Source: Corythucha ciliata
Lineage: Eukaryota; Arthropoda; Insecta; Hemiptera; Tingidae
Length of the DNA stretch: 64,000 nucleotides
Reading direction: 5' to 3'
Assembly (NCBI GenBank): GCA_038030265.1
Contig: CM075941.1
Coordinates: 14,384,001-14,448,000 of the forward strand
In this document: positions 45,114 through 56,250 of the stretch, one piece after another
Layout of the letters: every line of letters begins with the position of its first letter
Position numbering within the stretch: position 1 is the stretch's first letter
The notes under the pieces: generated by a model
Seen by the model: only the letters and a program-made list of their open reading frames with translations
What the model was told of the DNA's origin: nothing
Database searches by the model: none
Position numbers and translations under genes: made by a program

Positions 45114-45500
45114 TAGCGTGAAAAGTGAAAGTTCAGTTGATTGGTATCTTCGGTAAATCAAAAAACCTTTCGGCAACAGAGAAAAGTCGATTGGCCCTCT
45201 TCAATATTTGCCAAAACCTTTCAACTACTTCGCACTGCTACTGAAGGATAAGTCGCCCACAGAAAAACAAACAAAGGCAGAAAATCTACACGAAAAGACG
45301 CCCAAAGTACTCCTCAAAATATTTTTTTTTGGGACTTCCCTCACCACAAAGAGCGCTTCTAAGTTCTCAGAAGCCTGGCGAGGCCAACAACACCGCCACA
45401 ACACGATACCACCGCTAAGACTGTGAGTTGAACGACTCATCTTTTTTCTTCTACTTCTTTCCAATTCTTCTCCTCCTTCGTTTCATTTTTTTTATTATTA

Positions 45501-46679
45501 TTGTTAAGAGAAATAAGCAAAACAAAAACAACAATGGCAAATGCAAAAGTTCCCCAAATTAGTCATGTTCTAAGAAAAGAAGATTATGACCACATTCCGA
45601 ATTTTGACGGTAACCCAAATGATTTAGTATATTTTGTAACGACTGTAGAAGCCGTATTCAATGTTGTATGTGACGCGATCGTTCAGAAAGAACTCAAAAT
45701 CACTTTCTTTTATTAAATAAAATAAAATCTAAATTAGTAGGACCAGCTCATTCTTTAATACTAGGTAGAGAGATTGGAACTCTTAATGAACTATTAAGCT
45801 TGTTAAAGAAAAATTTTGCTGATTCCAGAAGTTTTGAGTCTTTAAAAAATGAGATTTATAATTCCAAACCCTTTCAAAAGGAACAACCGCAGATTATTTA
45901 ACTCGTCTTGAAAGCATTAGACACCTTATTTACGCGAGATTGAAGATTGATGGATTATCAGACCAAAATTTAGAATCTACCCTTGCATATACAGAGAAAG
46001 AAATCATTCACCATTTATATTCGACCCTTCCTTGGCAACTAACAAATCATATAATGACGTTTGATCCTAAATCTCTAGAGGAATTTAGAAACATCCTTAA
46101 TACAAAATGTTCTTTTATTATTGACCAAATTTATTCCAGAAATAAATTTTCCACGTTCGAAAGACCAAATAAAATTTTTAAAAATCATAATCCGAATTAC
46201 TCCAAGCTCCAGCATAATTTTTCACAGTTCAGCAACCCCCAAATTTCCAAAGAAATTTTAATAATTTTCAACCTCATCAAACTTTTAATAATCCTTTTCA
46301 AAGTTTTAACAGGCCTCCCCAAAATTTCAATTTTCCACCTGCAAGAGACGCCAATCCCCAGCGATTTTCTAATTTCCGTCAGTATAATAACAATCAAAAT
46401 TCACCACCATTCCAGTCACACAATACTGTTTCAATGCGAACAGTTGGGAGCCCTAATTTTAGGAATCACAATCATCCACCTCATGCGTCTCATCAAATGA
46501 ATTATGTCGAAGCCAACTCCCCTGATGAGGCACCTCAATTTCAAAATTCACAATTAAAAGAAGTTCAAGAGTTGAAAGAAAAAATCAATCGAATGGAAGA
46601 TACTTTTTTCGCGAATGGCAGCGGTCAGATGAGCTGCGTAAGGCCAACATCATTCCCCAATTTCAACTCCATTGTGTAA
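45501..46679 (+). pseudogene. Errantivirus gag, frameshifted
   Basis: Gag-like coding sequence is spread over three frames: 45501-45716 (likely start at the internal Met of MANAKVPQ, near 45534), a short piece to about 45900, 45940 to about 46250, then the frame ending at 46679. At least three indels, mostly in A/T homopolymers, break it. The last part ends in a predicted coiled segment (KEVQELKEKINRMED) just before the frameshift site to pol. The normal product forms the capsid. Sequencing error in homopolymers is an alternative explanation for the breaks. Confidence 0.8.
46604..46610 (+). promoter_or_regulatory. Probable -1 ribosomal frameshift site (gag to pol)
   Basis: TTTTTTC lies in the gag frame as T-TTT-TTC, a canonical X-XXY-YYZ slippery heptamer. 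Seven bases downstream GCAGC can pair with GCTGC across a 10-base loop. The pol frame is -1 relative to gag and is open from here to 48859. Confidence 0.75.
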
Positions 46680-48859
46680 GCCAATCCTTACCCTATTATG
46701 AAGGCGAAAAAAATTTAAAATGGTTAATAGACACTGGTTCCGAATTTAACTATGTCCACCCAGAAAAAGTAAAATCAGATTGCCGTCGTTTCAATGAAAA
46801 ATTTGCAGTGACCACCCCCGCTGGTAGAGCAGAAGGAAATGAGTACGTCATTATAAATTTAAAGCAACATTTTGAAGTAGATGCATGGGCTAAGTTTTAT
46901 ATTTTCAATTTCTCCGAAAATTATGATGTCCTGATAGGCAACAAAACACTGAAAGATTTAAATGCTAAAATAGACTTTAGGGATAACTCACTTATAATTA
47001 ATGGTAAAAAATTATTGTTAAAGGATGCGGTTGATAAGAAAGATTTAATTCAGAAAAATAATTTTAAAAATGAATTTGCGAGTAAGAAATTAGAAAATAA
47101 ATATAAAGAAAGTTCTAGAGAACTGTTAGCTATTTGTCCAATGAAAATTGACGAAGTAAAAACTAATTCTCACAAAACAAATTTTGTTGCTGACGCTTTG
47201 TCAAGAAATCCTGTGTTTGAATTAAATGCAATCGAAAACGAAAATATAGAATCTGGAATTGACCCCCAAGAAATACTAAATGAATTCTTAGAAAACGCTC
47301 AAAGCCCCTTAACAAATAATGAAAACATAGAATCATTAATATCCCCAAATAACATGCAAAATCTTGAGACGAACCCCAATGATAATGATAGTGATAGCCT
47401 TGTAACTATTCATTCCCAAATTAGTTCGGCAGGAAACGTTTTCCTAGTCGATGATCCGTTTAAATGTGTAAATTTAGAAAAACACCAGATCATTATTCAA
47501 AGAGGCAGCCATGAACAAAATAAAATAATCAATTTATTCAATTCTACTAAGCAAAGATTTATCTGGAACGTTCAATTCCCCTATCGTGAAACCTTAGAAA
47601 AACTGTGCACTGAATTTATTCACCCTCAACAAACTTACGGAGTATATTGTTCAGATCCAAAAGTAACTGTAGAAAATGAGGTCCTTGATCAAATATTTTT
47701 TATGTTTCAAAAAATAATAGAAGAACATTATCCCCAGGTTCGAATTAAAAGGTACAAAAAATTGAATGAAGACGTCCAAAATAAAGAAGAACAAATTGAA
47801 GCTATTAGTAGGCAGCATCTTGGAAAAACCTGCCATAGAGGAATTAATGACGTTCACGACCAACTAAAGAAAAAATATTACTGGCCCGCTATGCTCACTG
47901 AAATCACTAAATTTGTTAATAACTGCGAAGTTTGTAAAAAAGTAAAATATGATAGAAACCCCCCTCGTCCAGAATTTCAACTTACACCAACCCCTTCTAA
48001 ACCATTCGAAAAATTACAAATGGATATTTTATTTTATAATAATTCCTCCATACTAACCCTAATCGATTGCTTCTCGAAAAAATTATTTGCCTATAAAATC
48101 ACTAGCAAAAATGCTTTAGAAATTGTTAATAAATTAAAAGAGTATTTTTCTAATTTTCCAATCCCATCCGAAATACAAGCCGACAATGGCCTAGAGTTTC
48201 AAAACGAAATTGTTAAAAATCTACTCCAGTACCATAATATTACTTTACACTTTACAACCCCTAATCACCACAATTCTAATGGTCTAATTAATCGAGCTCA
48301 TTCGACGATGATCGAAATTATGAATATTATTCGTAGTGAAGATACTAATATTTCCCTGGTAAATTTAATAAAACTAGCATTAATCGCGTACAATAATACT
48401 CCTAATTCCAATTTGAAATTATCCCCCAACGAAATAACATTCGGCGTCACTCATCCCACCGAAACAAATGCAAATATTATTATGGACCAAAAAATTGACG
48501 AGTACCACAAGGAGAAAATCTTAATACATAAAGCCATGAAACAGTTAATAGAGAAAGAAAAAGAAATTAGAACTAATAGCCTCAATCAAAATAGGGAAAC
48601 CCTTGAAGTACCGTCTGGAAACATTTACATTAAAACTCACTTCAGAAACAAAGCAAAAGACCGATACAAAAAAGTTGTCTACGATAAAAATTTAAAAAGG
48701 GCCAAACTAAATAAGAAAACTATTAAAATGCACCCCAGCCAAGTTAAAAGGCCAAGAAAATTTGAAGATCACGCTAACACCGACGTTTCATTGCAGGATC
48801 AAAATGATAATGTTAATAACACTTCTCCTCCTCAGCCAGGACCGAGCTCTCAGTTTTAA
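46610..48859 (+). pseudogene. Errantivirus pol: protease and integrase, RT deleted
   Basis: One open frame of 750 codons from the frameshift site. The protease active site LIDTGS is at about 46724-46741. Where reverse transcriptase should follow there is only a short linker with a remnant like the start of RNase H (SSRELLAI) and its end (NFVADALSRNP, about 47182-47214). Integrase follows: zinc-binding H337, H343, C373 and C376 (counted from Met 46808), then catalytic D406 and D459. The third catalytic position, exactly 35 residues after D459, is Asn495 instead of Glu. Lack of RT and the Asn substitution mean this protein could neither copy nor integrate the element. The frame overlaps env by 98 bases. 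Confidence 0.9.
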
Positions 48860-50450
48860 AGTTACCGATTTGTCCCAAGGACCAGGAATCATTCCCGTTA
48901 AAATTCAAAATTCTTACATGATGAATGACTATTTCACTTATATGCATTCAATAAATATTACTGCTATTAAAAACGAGTTAGATTATCTGCTGGAAACCTT
49001 AAATGAAATTGATCAATTAAATGTTTCAAAAAATTCGTACACCGATGTCATTCAAGAACATACTCTCTATTCAATTAAAGAAATGTTAAAATCCCATTTA
49101 AATTACGCTCAAGACAAATTAAGCCATATTAGTTCAAATTCATACCAAAATAGGCCCAAAAGAGGTTTAATTAATGCATTAGGCACCGCCATTTCTTGGA
49201 TCACCGGCAATATGGACGCTAACGATAAAAACTATTATGACCAAGTTATCCGAAAAATTGAAAATAATGACTATCGCTTAGATCAGAACATTCGTAATGA
49301 GTTATCTGTAAATAAAAAATTAATTGATGCCTTTAATGTTCAAATAAGTGCCATAAGAAATAATAATAATAAAATAAAAAAATTACTAAATAATAACTTA
49401 GGAAATATGATTGATCAGTACCAATATTACTCTTCGCTGTATATAACTATTGCTTTATTGACTCTAAAAATTAATGATATAGATACCTCTCTTGAATTTT
49501 GTAAGTTAGGAATAATCCACAGCAGCATTATTTCACAGAATGAATTAGTCGAAATCAGTTATAATAATCGCGTAGAAATAATATCCAATTCCCCGGAAGT
49601 TTTATGGCAATTAGGAAAAGTTCAATGTTCACTAACCCCCTCTCATATTCATTATTTCATTCAGCTCCCTTTGAAAAGCCCTCTAATTGAAACTTATTTT
49701 CTTTTGTCCTACCCTTACGATATTTCTAAAAACGAGACCCAAACCATCAATGTACACCCTCCATTTGTTATTAAATCAGACAAATTGTACGCTGTCAAAT
49801 GTATGTTAGTCCTAGAAAATTATTATTGCCAAAATAAAACAGAAATAGTAGACCCATGCATTGTAAATATTGTAAGGAATAATAATAATGAAGCTTGTGT
49901 AGCATATTCTATTGAGAAACCTGGATCCTTTGTAAAATATGTTCCAATTATTAATCAATATTTAGTGTATAACATGTCTTTTATAACGATTCAAAGAAAT
50001 AATGTTAAGTATACCAAATCATTAAAGAAAACCGCACTTATCCAATTAAATACTGAAGAATCCATTGATAATATCTCTCATTTGTATACATATTTCGAAA
50101 CGATCCCAATCAATTTGCAAAATATTCCAATTCGATCAAACCCTATGAATATTTCGTTCAATAAGCTTCATGATATCAACGTTAATATGGTCCCCCTTGA
50201 AATGATGGAAAGTTTAGAAAATTCCGACTCTGTAAATCATGTACAAATATTGTATTCGCTCACTATTCTGGCCCTTTGTTTTGTATTCTTTCACTTTATA
50301 TTTAAATTCAGAAAAGTCATGTATGATTGTATAAAATGTAAAAAATCTCCAAATCCTCAACCTAACGAAAATGTGATCAACCCTTCATCAATCAGTCAAT
50401 TGTTTGCTAATAGTATACCACCTGTTGACATGAGGACATGCCAAACTTAA
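48762..50450 (+). CDS. Errantivirus envelope glycoprotein
   Basis: An uninterrupted frame of 562 codons overlapping the end of pol; gypsy-type env is expressed from a spliced RNA, so the true start may differ. MIMLITLLLL near residue 15 resembles a signal peptide. A furin-type RPKR at 131-134 is followed by GLINALGTAISWITGN, the amphipathic start of the fusion subunit in errantivirus/baculovirus F-like proteins. A membrane segment spans about 496-515 (ILYSLTILALCFVFFHFIF), followed by a short basic tail with CIKCKK. Several N-x-S/T sites are present. It looks intact by eye, unlike gag and pol of the same copy. Confidence 0.92.
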   Translation: MKITLTPTFHCRIKMIMLITLLLLSQDRALSFKVTDLSQGPGIIPVKIQNSYMMNDYFTYMHSINITAIKNELDYLLETLNEIDQLNVSKNSYTDVIQEHTLYSIKEMLKSHLNYAQDKLSHISSNSYQNRPKRGLINALGTAISWITGNMDANDKNYYDQVIRKIENNDYRLDQNIRNELSVNKKLIDAFNVQISAIRNNNNKIKKLLNNNLGNMIDQYQYYSSLYITIALLTLKINDIDTSLEFCKLGIIHSSIISQNELVEISYNNRVEIISNSPEVLWQLGKVQCSLTPSHIHYFIQLPLKSPLIETYFLLSYPYDISKNETQTINVHPPFVIKSDKLYAVKCMLVLENYYCQNKTEIVDPCIVNIVRNNNNEACVAYSIEKPGSFVKYVPIINQYLVYNMSFITIQRNNVKYTKSLKKTALIQLNTEESIDNISHLYTYFETIPINLQNIPIRSNPMNISFNKLHDINVNMVPLEMMESLENSDSVNHVQILYSLTILALCFVFFHFIFKFRKVMYDCIKCKKSPNPQPNENVINPSSISQLFANSIPPVDMRTCQT

Positions 50451-50459
50451 GGAGGGAGG
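50449..50459 (+). promoter_or_regulatory. Polypurine tract
   Basis: AAGGAGGGAGG immediately before the 3' LTR, where plus-strand DNA synthesis is primed. Confidence 0.85.
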
Positions 50460-50767
50460 AGTTATATAGAGAAAAATCCATTATATTACCATATATGGTC
50501 ACAAAACTTCCAGATCTTTCTCAAGTCTTGTACAGTTTCTAGGAATTGTTTTCCTCTTTAATAAAATTCTAGACTTTTCCCAAGGAAAGCTTTTAAATAC
50601 TCCCTCCACCTTTATTGAGCAGTTCAGTTCAGTTTCAGTCTTGACAGAGTGATTAAGTTGTTAAGTGCGGTTAATAAAAGTTCTTTTTGTCGTGTAGTAA
50701 CTGTTAAAATTGGTTTGTGAAATAAAAACTTTTTAAAAACCTAAAGTGGCCGACCATTAATTTAACT
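50460..50767 (+). repeat. Errantivirus 3' LTR
   Basis: 308 bp, apparently identical to the 5' LTR, followed by the CTCG duplication at 50768-50771. Confidence 0.97.
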
Positions 50768-50771
50768 CTCG

Positions 50772-51420
50772 AACATTGGGGAACGCAACACACCCGTCGA
50801 ATCTTTTTCAACTTTCGATCCTCAGACGCGTACGAGTGGTCCATTATAAACGCCTGTAATGAACAATTTATTGGAGAAATAAAAAAATGAAAACAATAAT
50901 AAGTTGGCTTGCCTCACAACACTACTGGGTGATTGGGGGTTATTTACCCAAGTGCCTACCCACTCAGATAATAAGTGGCGCACTCTATAATCTCTTTCAC
51001 AGGCCAATAGCCCAGCCAAAGATTGAAGAACATCGAATCTCCACCTAGGTTCTCACTGAGACCTTCCCCTTACCCCTTCCATTGTACAGTTGTTTACCTC
51101 CTAAACTTTTGAAACTTCTTATCACTCTGGGATCACGGTTCACTGATCTTTCTGATTAAAAACTGGTAGATGTTTTGACTTGTAAAATTTTTTCAGGAAT
51201 CCTTATTTTTCGTGCTCAAATACTAAAATTTTTCACTTTTCGTTCGGTCCTTTGGCGGATGCATCGATATTCAAACGTACCATGGATTTTGTTGTTTGTT
51301 TAATTCCTTCCGAAGCTATGCGGCTGAGTTGCCGAAAGAGTAAGCCAACATGATATTTTCCTATTTATTCTACAACCCACGCATCGTTGTCCTTGGTATG
51401 ATTCCTATTTTTGGCTTTAG
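50772..51420. other. Flank of the errantivirus; possible SWIM-gene continuation
   Basis: The first 90 bases are open in a frame reading EHWGTQHTRRIFF, which might continue the decayed SWIM gene at 44066-44783. The rest holds no feature I can assign. Confidence 0.35.
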
Positions 51421-51815
51421 GACCGGGAGGCCGTGCTTTCTCAAAACGCGTCTTCAACCAGGAAAACGAGAACCCGCTTGCTCGACAAATCTGTTATTGA
51501 AGCCTGCTACGTTCAATTGAAACGTTCCTGGGCCGAACGAAAGAAAATAGCCAGAAATCTCCACTTTCACATAGTTATCCGTTGTTTTTTGGATGAATTT
51601 ATCAATTTGGTATCAATGTCTGACTTTTTTTCCTTCTGTATACACGTTTGTGTTTTTACTTGACTGGATGTTTTCATTGAAACCGGCCAAACGTGGGCAA
51701 GAGATTTACTCGAGGAGGGGGAGCGGCAGCAAAAAGAAGTACTGTGCAAAGTTTGCAAAGCCGCAGCCAAAAACATTCATTCGAGCCCCAAGAAAATACG
51801 TACCAGTTGAAACAT
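51421..51815 (+). other. Possible gene remnant, unrecognised
   Basis: After a TTTAG acceptor-like site at 51416-51420 an open stretch reads REAVLSQNASSTRKTRTRLL to about 51660. In another frame LEEGERQQKEVLCKVCKAAA (about 51700-51760) ends at a stop. The CKVC pair and charged helix suggest a coding remnant with a frameshift, perhaps related to the SWIM gene, but I do not recognise the family. Confidence 0.3.
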
Positions 51816-52055
51816 AAAAATGTCAATTGAGTCGAAAAAGTAATTCATTTGACCAAAAACTGATGGTTTCACCTGCTGAATGCAAAAGCGTTTGCCACTT
51901 TTTATACTGTTCCGTCAAAAACTGATGCTTATGTCCATCCATCCTTTATTTTATTTTTTGCCCAGGGATTTGTGAGATATAATTGTCAGTTCTTGGCCTG
52001 CAGGACTTACTGGCCGACCCCCTGGCTAACTGAACTCCTCGTTGATTACCAGACC

Positions 52056-52160
52056 CAGGGCTGTGCGAAGGGGCGAATCCATCCCTTGATCTAGGGGTGG
52101 GCAGCTTCACTGGCGTAAATGTCAAATGCACCATATTGCCTTATTATACGTATATTCGGT
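52056..52160 (+). repeat. Copy of the dispersed end sequence
   Basis: CAGGGCTGTGCGAAGGGGCG, then CTTGATCTAGGGGTGGGCAG and GTCAAATGCACCATATTGCC. The same order is seen at 40356-40440 and, in part, at 17005-17045. Confidence 0.7.
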
Positions 52161-52439
52161 TATATGTATATTCGGGGATCCGAATCTAGAAATCCGTCAT
52201 CAGAAACTGCATTTGCACAGAAACTGTCACTATCAGTCAAAAACTAGATCTCAGCTGGAAACCTGTCGTTTGTATCCTTCTATTCCGAATTTTCAGTCCA
52301 CAAACTGATAGGTAACTCCCCCCCCCCCCCACAGAAAGTGTTACTTTTGGAAATATACTTTTAGTTTTGGTCCATCACACCATAAGTCCATCCATTTCCA
52401 TCACACCATAAGTCTCTGGTGAAGGTGGCAAACACGTCT

Positions 52440-53280
52440 GACCAACCCTCATCCTAACGATTAGGTATACACCAAAACTGGATTTCTAGCGAGCCAAAAC
52501 CTGGCAAATTATCTTTTTTTAAAAGCAAAGACTCGCAAAATTTGGATTTTTACGAAGCCAAAAATTGGGGGAAAAAAAGGGTTTTAGTGAGCCCAATTGC
52601 GAATCAAATCATTTGAGGCAAATCCGCGCAATTGCAGTTTGAGCAAGCCAATACCGCCGAAATAGCGGGTTTTAGGTGAGAAAATGGTTTTCTGTAACAA
52701 GCAAAACCCGAAAAATCGGCGTTTTGACGAACAAAATCCACGAAATTTGTTTTTGAAAGAGGCAAACGCCACAAAACTGGATGTACAGCCACGAAAATCC
52801 TCGAATTTTATTTTTTTGGAATCCACTAAAGTGGTCTTTTAGTGAGTCGGATGCGCGGAAATGTGCTTTTTATTGTGAATAATCCGCGAAATTGGTGTTT
52901 GAATGAGGCAACAAATGGAGATTGTTTTTTTCAGCAATAAAAATCCCTGAATTTAATTTTTCGAGTCAAACGTGCGAAAATGGGTTTTTAGCAAGAAAAG
53001 TCCGCAAAATTGGTTTTTAGTGAGTGAAATATGATGAGGAACTTATTTCGAAGTGAGCCAGATCCGGGAAAACGTTTTTTTTCAGGCAAAACAAATAAGT
53101 GAAAAGTCTCTGGATTTGGGCGCACCCCGCGTGAAATTTCTTTGATCGCGACAAAAACGGGCGAACTTGGTTTTCATCTCAAAAATGCCTCGATATTGGT
53201 GTTTTAAGGAGTGAAATCTGAGAAAGTGGTTTTCTGCTCTGAGCCAGGCCAGCTGGACATCTTGACAAAACAAAATTAAG
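52440..53280 (+). repeat. Field B: 30-bp repeat
   Basis: Units such as GAGCAAGCCAATACCGCCGA and AATTGGTTTTTAGTGAGTGAAA, about 30 bp apart, here often with GTTTTTAGTGAG in place of GTTTTTGAAAGAG. Confidence 0.75.
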
Positions 53281-55095
53281 ACCCCCCCCCCCTGTGTTAG
53301 ATTTTAACTTTTCGATGGTAGCTGTCCCACTAAGTCTGCGCTTTCAAGTCTATAAGGAAGGGCAACTGGCCCTTGCGTTCTTGTGGCTCCCTTTTCTTTC
53401 ATTTAGAGCCCAGATGACTGAAAAGAAATGAGCTCGAAGTGGACCCACTACTAACCCTCCGTGAAGTTCACAGGTCCAGGCTGCTTTAACTACGGTTACC
53501 ATCACACCATCAATGGCTACAAAACCTTGGCATCAGGGGGGGGGGGACAAACACGTGGAGATACGTTTTGAAGAACATATCTTCATAAATAAACGGAGCA
53601 ATAATCTTTAGGGAGCTAAGCTCCCGTTTTGAGTGAGAAAGATCCCTAGGTTTCAACGTGCTTTCCGACCTCGGAAGTCATAAACCGGGAATATACTGTC
53701 CTATTTCAGGGGAAAGTGCAATCTACGTCTCATTATAGTACCGGAGGTAGCGCAATTAGTAAAGGGGCCAGGCTCCCCGGTTCTCCACAGGGTAAACAAG
53801 GCGTTCCCGAACCAGCGGCGAAGACCTCAGCGAAATGTAACAAAGATAACATTTTTTCATACAGTTACGTTTTCCAACGGGGTAATCAAGCGACCATTAG
53901 TTTTCATGTTATTGAATACGATGTATTTATATGACACAGAACAACGTCGAAAAGGCTACCGGAATTCGGGGTATTGTTTTTCTCGATGCAATGATAACTC
54001 ACGGTGTGTCGGCATGTTGGTTAGGAAGCACGTGCTAAGCCATTTTGAGAAATTCTTAGCATTCATGAACGGAGAGTCCCCTGAAATACTTGAGGACTTG
54101 AAAGTCAGAAGATCGTCCCTAACGAAGCCTTGCTCACCACCTCAATGAGCAGCAATAAGTCGATTTCCTTTGTCTAAAATATGAAATCATGTGAAACTGT
54201 TTTGGTGCTGAAGAAATTATAAGAACCACCTGTTTACCTAATTTATGAGTATAGCCGTTAATGCGTCTTATCCGACTGCCAACAGAATATAACGTTATGG
54301 GACTCTTGCACGTACGTTCAAGACTATGTTCGTATTAACTCGTATTAGCTCTCGATGCTGTTTTATATCCTTCAGGTAGGATATCCTACGGGCTGCAATT
54401 TTTGGCCGCTCAATAAGTATCTTACGATTAGACAGGCACTTCTTCACCTAAACCCGAGGCGATGTAAGCGAGGCCGAAGGTATTCTTTACCGCAGTTCAC
54501 AACATCTTGTGGAAAAGTTTAATAGAAGAGCATTGCTTTTCATTAATATAAAACTCGCGAACTTTAAAATGAATGGCACTGTCAGTGAAAGAGTCGAATT
54601 TGACGCGTTTTTGATGAGGACTATTCTTCCTCTTAGGCGAGGTGAAAAGTGGCCGGCTCGCACTCGAGCCCTCCGAGGTCGTTCTTTCGGCTTCCTTCGC
54701 GATGCGTAAAACTTAAGACCGGAAAACACCGGTCGCCGGCGGCCGGTGGGCTTGGGCTGTTTCGCTACCTTCTGCCGGGTAAAATATTCGAAAACAGAAA
54801 AAAGGATTCGCCTCGCTTGGCTTCCCATAGTCCTTCTTCACGGTCTTTCATTTATTTCTGAAATAAAATGCATTATATTGGCTGTCAATGTAATTAAATT
54901 ATTAATCATCTCATGAATACAAACTTTAATATCAATGAATGATAACGTTGAGGCAAAAAGTGACATTCATATCACCGATAGAAACTTGAAAACTATCGAG
55001 TGCAAAAAAACTGGTGGGGGGTAAAGTACATCCTAATCGGCGCCAGTAGCGCTATCGTCGATTTCTTTAGTCTTTGGCTGGTCTATACACTACAA
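53281..55095. other. Island with no recognised gene
   Basis: C and G runs near 53281 and 53537. Open frames at 53716-53934 and 53906-54148 overlap in different frames without recognisable domains. 54640-54770 is GC-rich (GTCGCCGGCGGCCGG). No repeat field. Confidence 0.4.
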
Positions 55096-55231
55096 TACTA
55101 TCCTTATACGAAATATTGAAAATCGCCCCATTAAGCTTGAAAAAAGGGGTAAAATCGTATAGTTTTTGCAAATTTTGGTCACCAACGACCAGGAGAATAG
55201 AATGTGCTGGAGCTCGTCGAAGAAATAAATT
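55096..55231. mobile_element. Foldback element, copy 3 (partial)
   Basis: ATCCTTATACGAAATATTGA, then CACCAACGACCAGGAGAATA and GAGCTCGTCGAAGAAAT match the right halves of 40572-40755 and 40936-41105. The left terminal arm is not evident. A 29-base A-run follows near 55282. Confidence 0.65.
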
Positions 55232-55599
55232 TTGCCAATAAAGCCTTGGTTTTCTAGAAAAGCGGTGCCGTAATATAGCGGTAAAAAAAAAAAAAAAAAA
55301 AAAAAAATTAAATCACGCCAGTAGTTGCCTGGAGAGTAAAGTTCGGTCAACATGACAGCGACACCGCTTCGAATGAGACGGCCGTTCGTGACGGTGATGA
55401 ACTGTTCATCAACGGTTTTTGACGGTGACGGTGTGAACGTTTTTTGTTGACAATGAGCGTGAAAACTACCTGAACGCTAGACGGTGACGAAATCGTAAAT
55501 AACACTGTCTGAAAACGACTCTGTTCTTATGTTAAAAGAAAATACTACCATATAGTTGGAACTACGAGGAAAAAAACTTTCAGAACCACTGTCGCGATG

Positions 55600-56250
55600 G
55601 AAGCCGGTGCCGCTTTCTGCTTACCGCTAACTAGGCAACTATGGCTTTATTTAAAAGGGAAATTTTCCGTGAAAATGATTGTTCCCTACTCGCAAACATG
55701 TTTTTATAATGAGAAAACCCCACAATTGTTTTTCAGTGAGCCTTATCCGGGAAAATGGCTGATTTTTTGGACAGGAAAAACAGGAAAATTTGGTGTCTAG
55801 CTGGTTAGCGAGGCAAAGCTTCAGAAATGGTTTTTTCGGTGTGGGTGAAATCCTAGAAATTGATTTGTTGCCGAGCCAGAACTGCAACGAACATTTTGAC
55901 GAACTAATTGTGGCAATTCTGTTGGATTTTAACTTTTTGATGGGTACCTGGTGGTGGGCAGCTGCCCCCTTCTGGCTACTCCCATGGAAAGAGCTCTACC
56001 CACGAAATTTCGTTTATGAAGGCCCCAAACGCGTGGAATAGCTTCTTTGAATCTCGTGAAATTGGATTTTCGAACGGTTCAACCCCAACAAAAGTTTCCA
56101 TTATAGGGAGTCAATCCTATACGAACTTGGATGGACCCGCGTATTGTCGTTTTGTGAGTGCTAAATTCACAATGTGAGGACGTTGAAAGAGCTAAAAGCC
56201 AGTGAAATTGATTTTTCAAAGTGCTAAATCCACAAAATTTAGGTTTAAAG
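55600..56250 (+). repeat. Field B remnant
   Basis: Units such as AAACCCCACAATTGTTTTTC and CGAAATTTCGTTTATGAAGG, degenerate, with interspersed non-repeat text. Confidence 0.55.

Larger units (their letters stand above)
44784..50767 (+). mobile_element. Errantivirus-type LTR retrovirus (Gypsy group), defective
   Basis: A 5984-bp insertion: 308-bp LTRs with AGTTA...TAACT ends, identical by eye, and a CTCG duplication on both sides (44780-44783, 50768-50771). A tRNA-Lys-like primer site, gag, pol (protease and integrase only), env and a polypurine tract follow in order. The env gene with a furin-type site and C-terminal membrane anchor places it with insect errantiviruses. The element is defective: gag is frameshifted, reverse transcriptase and most of RNase H are absent, and integrase lacks its third catalytic acid. 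It lies beside or within the decayed SWIM gene. Confidence 0.96.

Noticed and set aside
54640..54770. GC-rich stretch as a possible rRNA or structured RNA
   Set aside because: No match to conserved rRNA or snRNA motifs that I can recognise.
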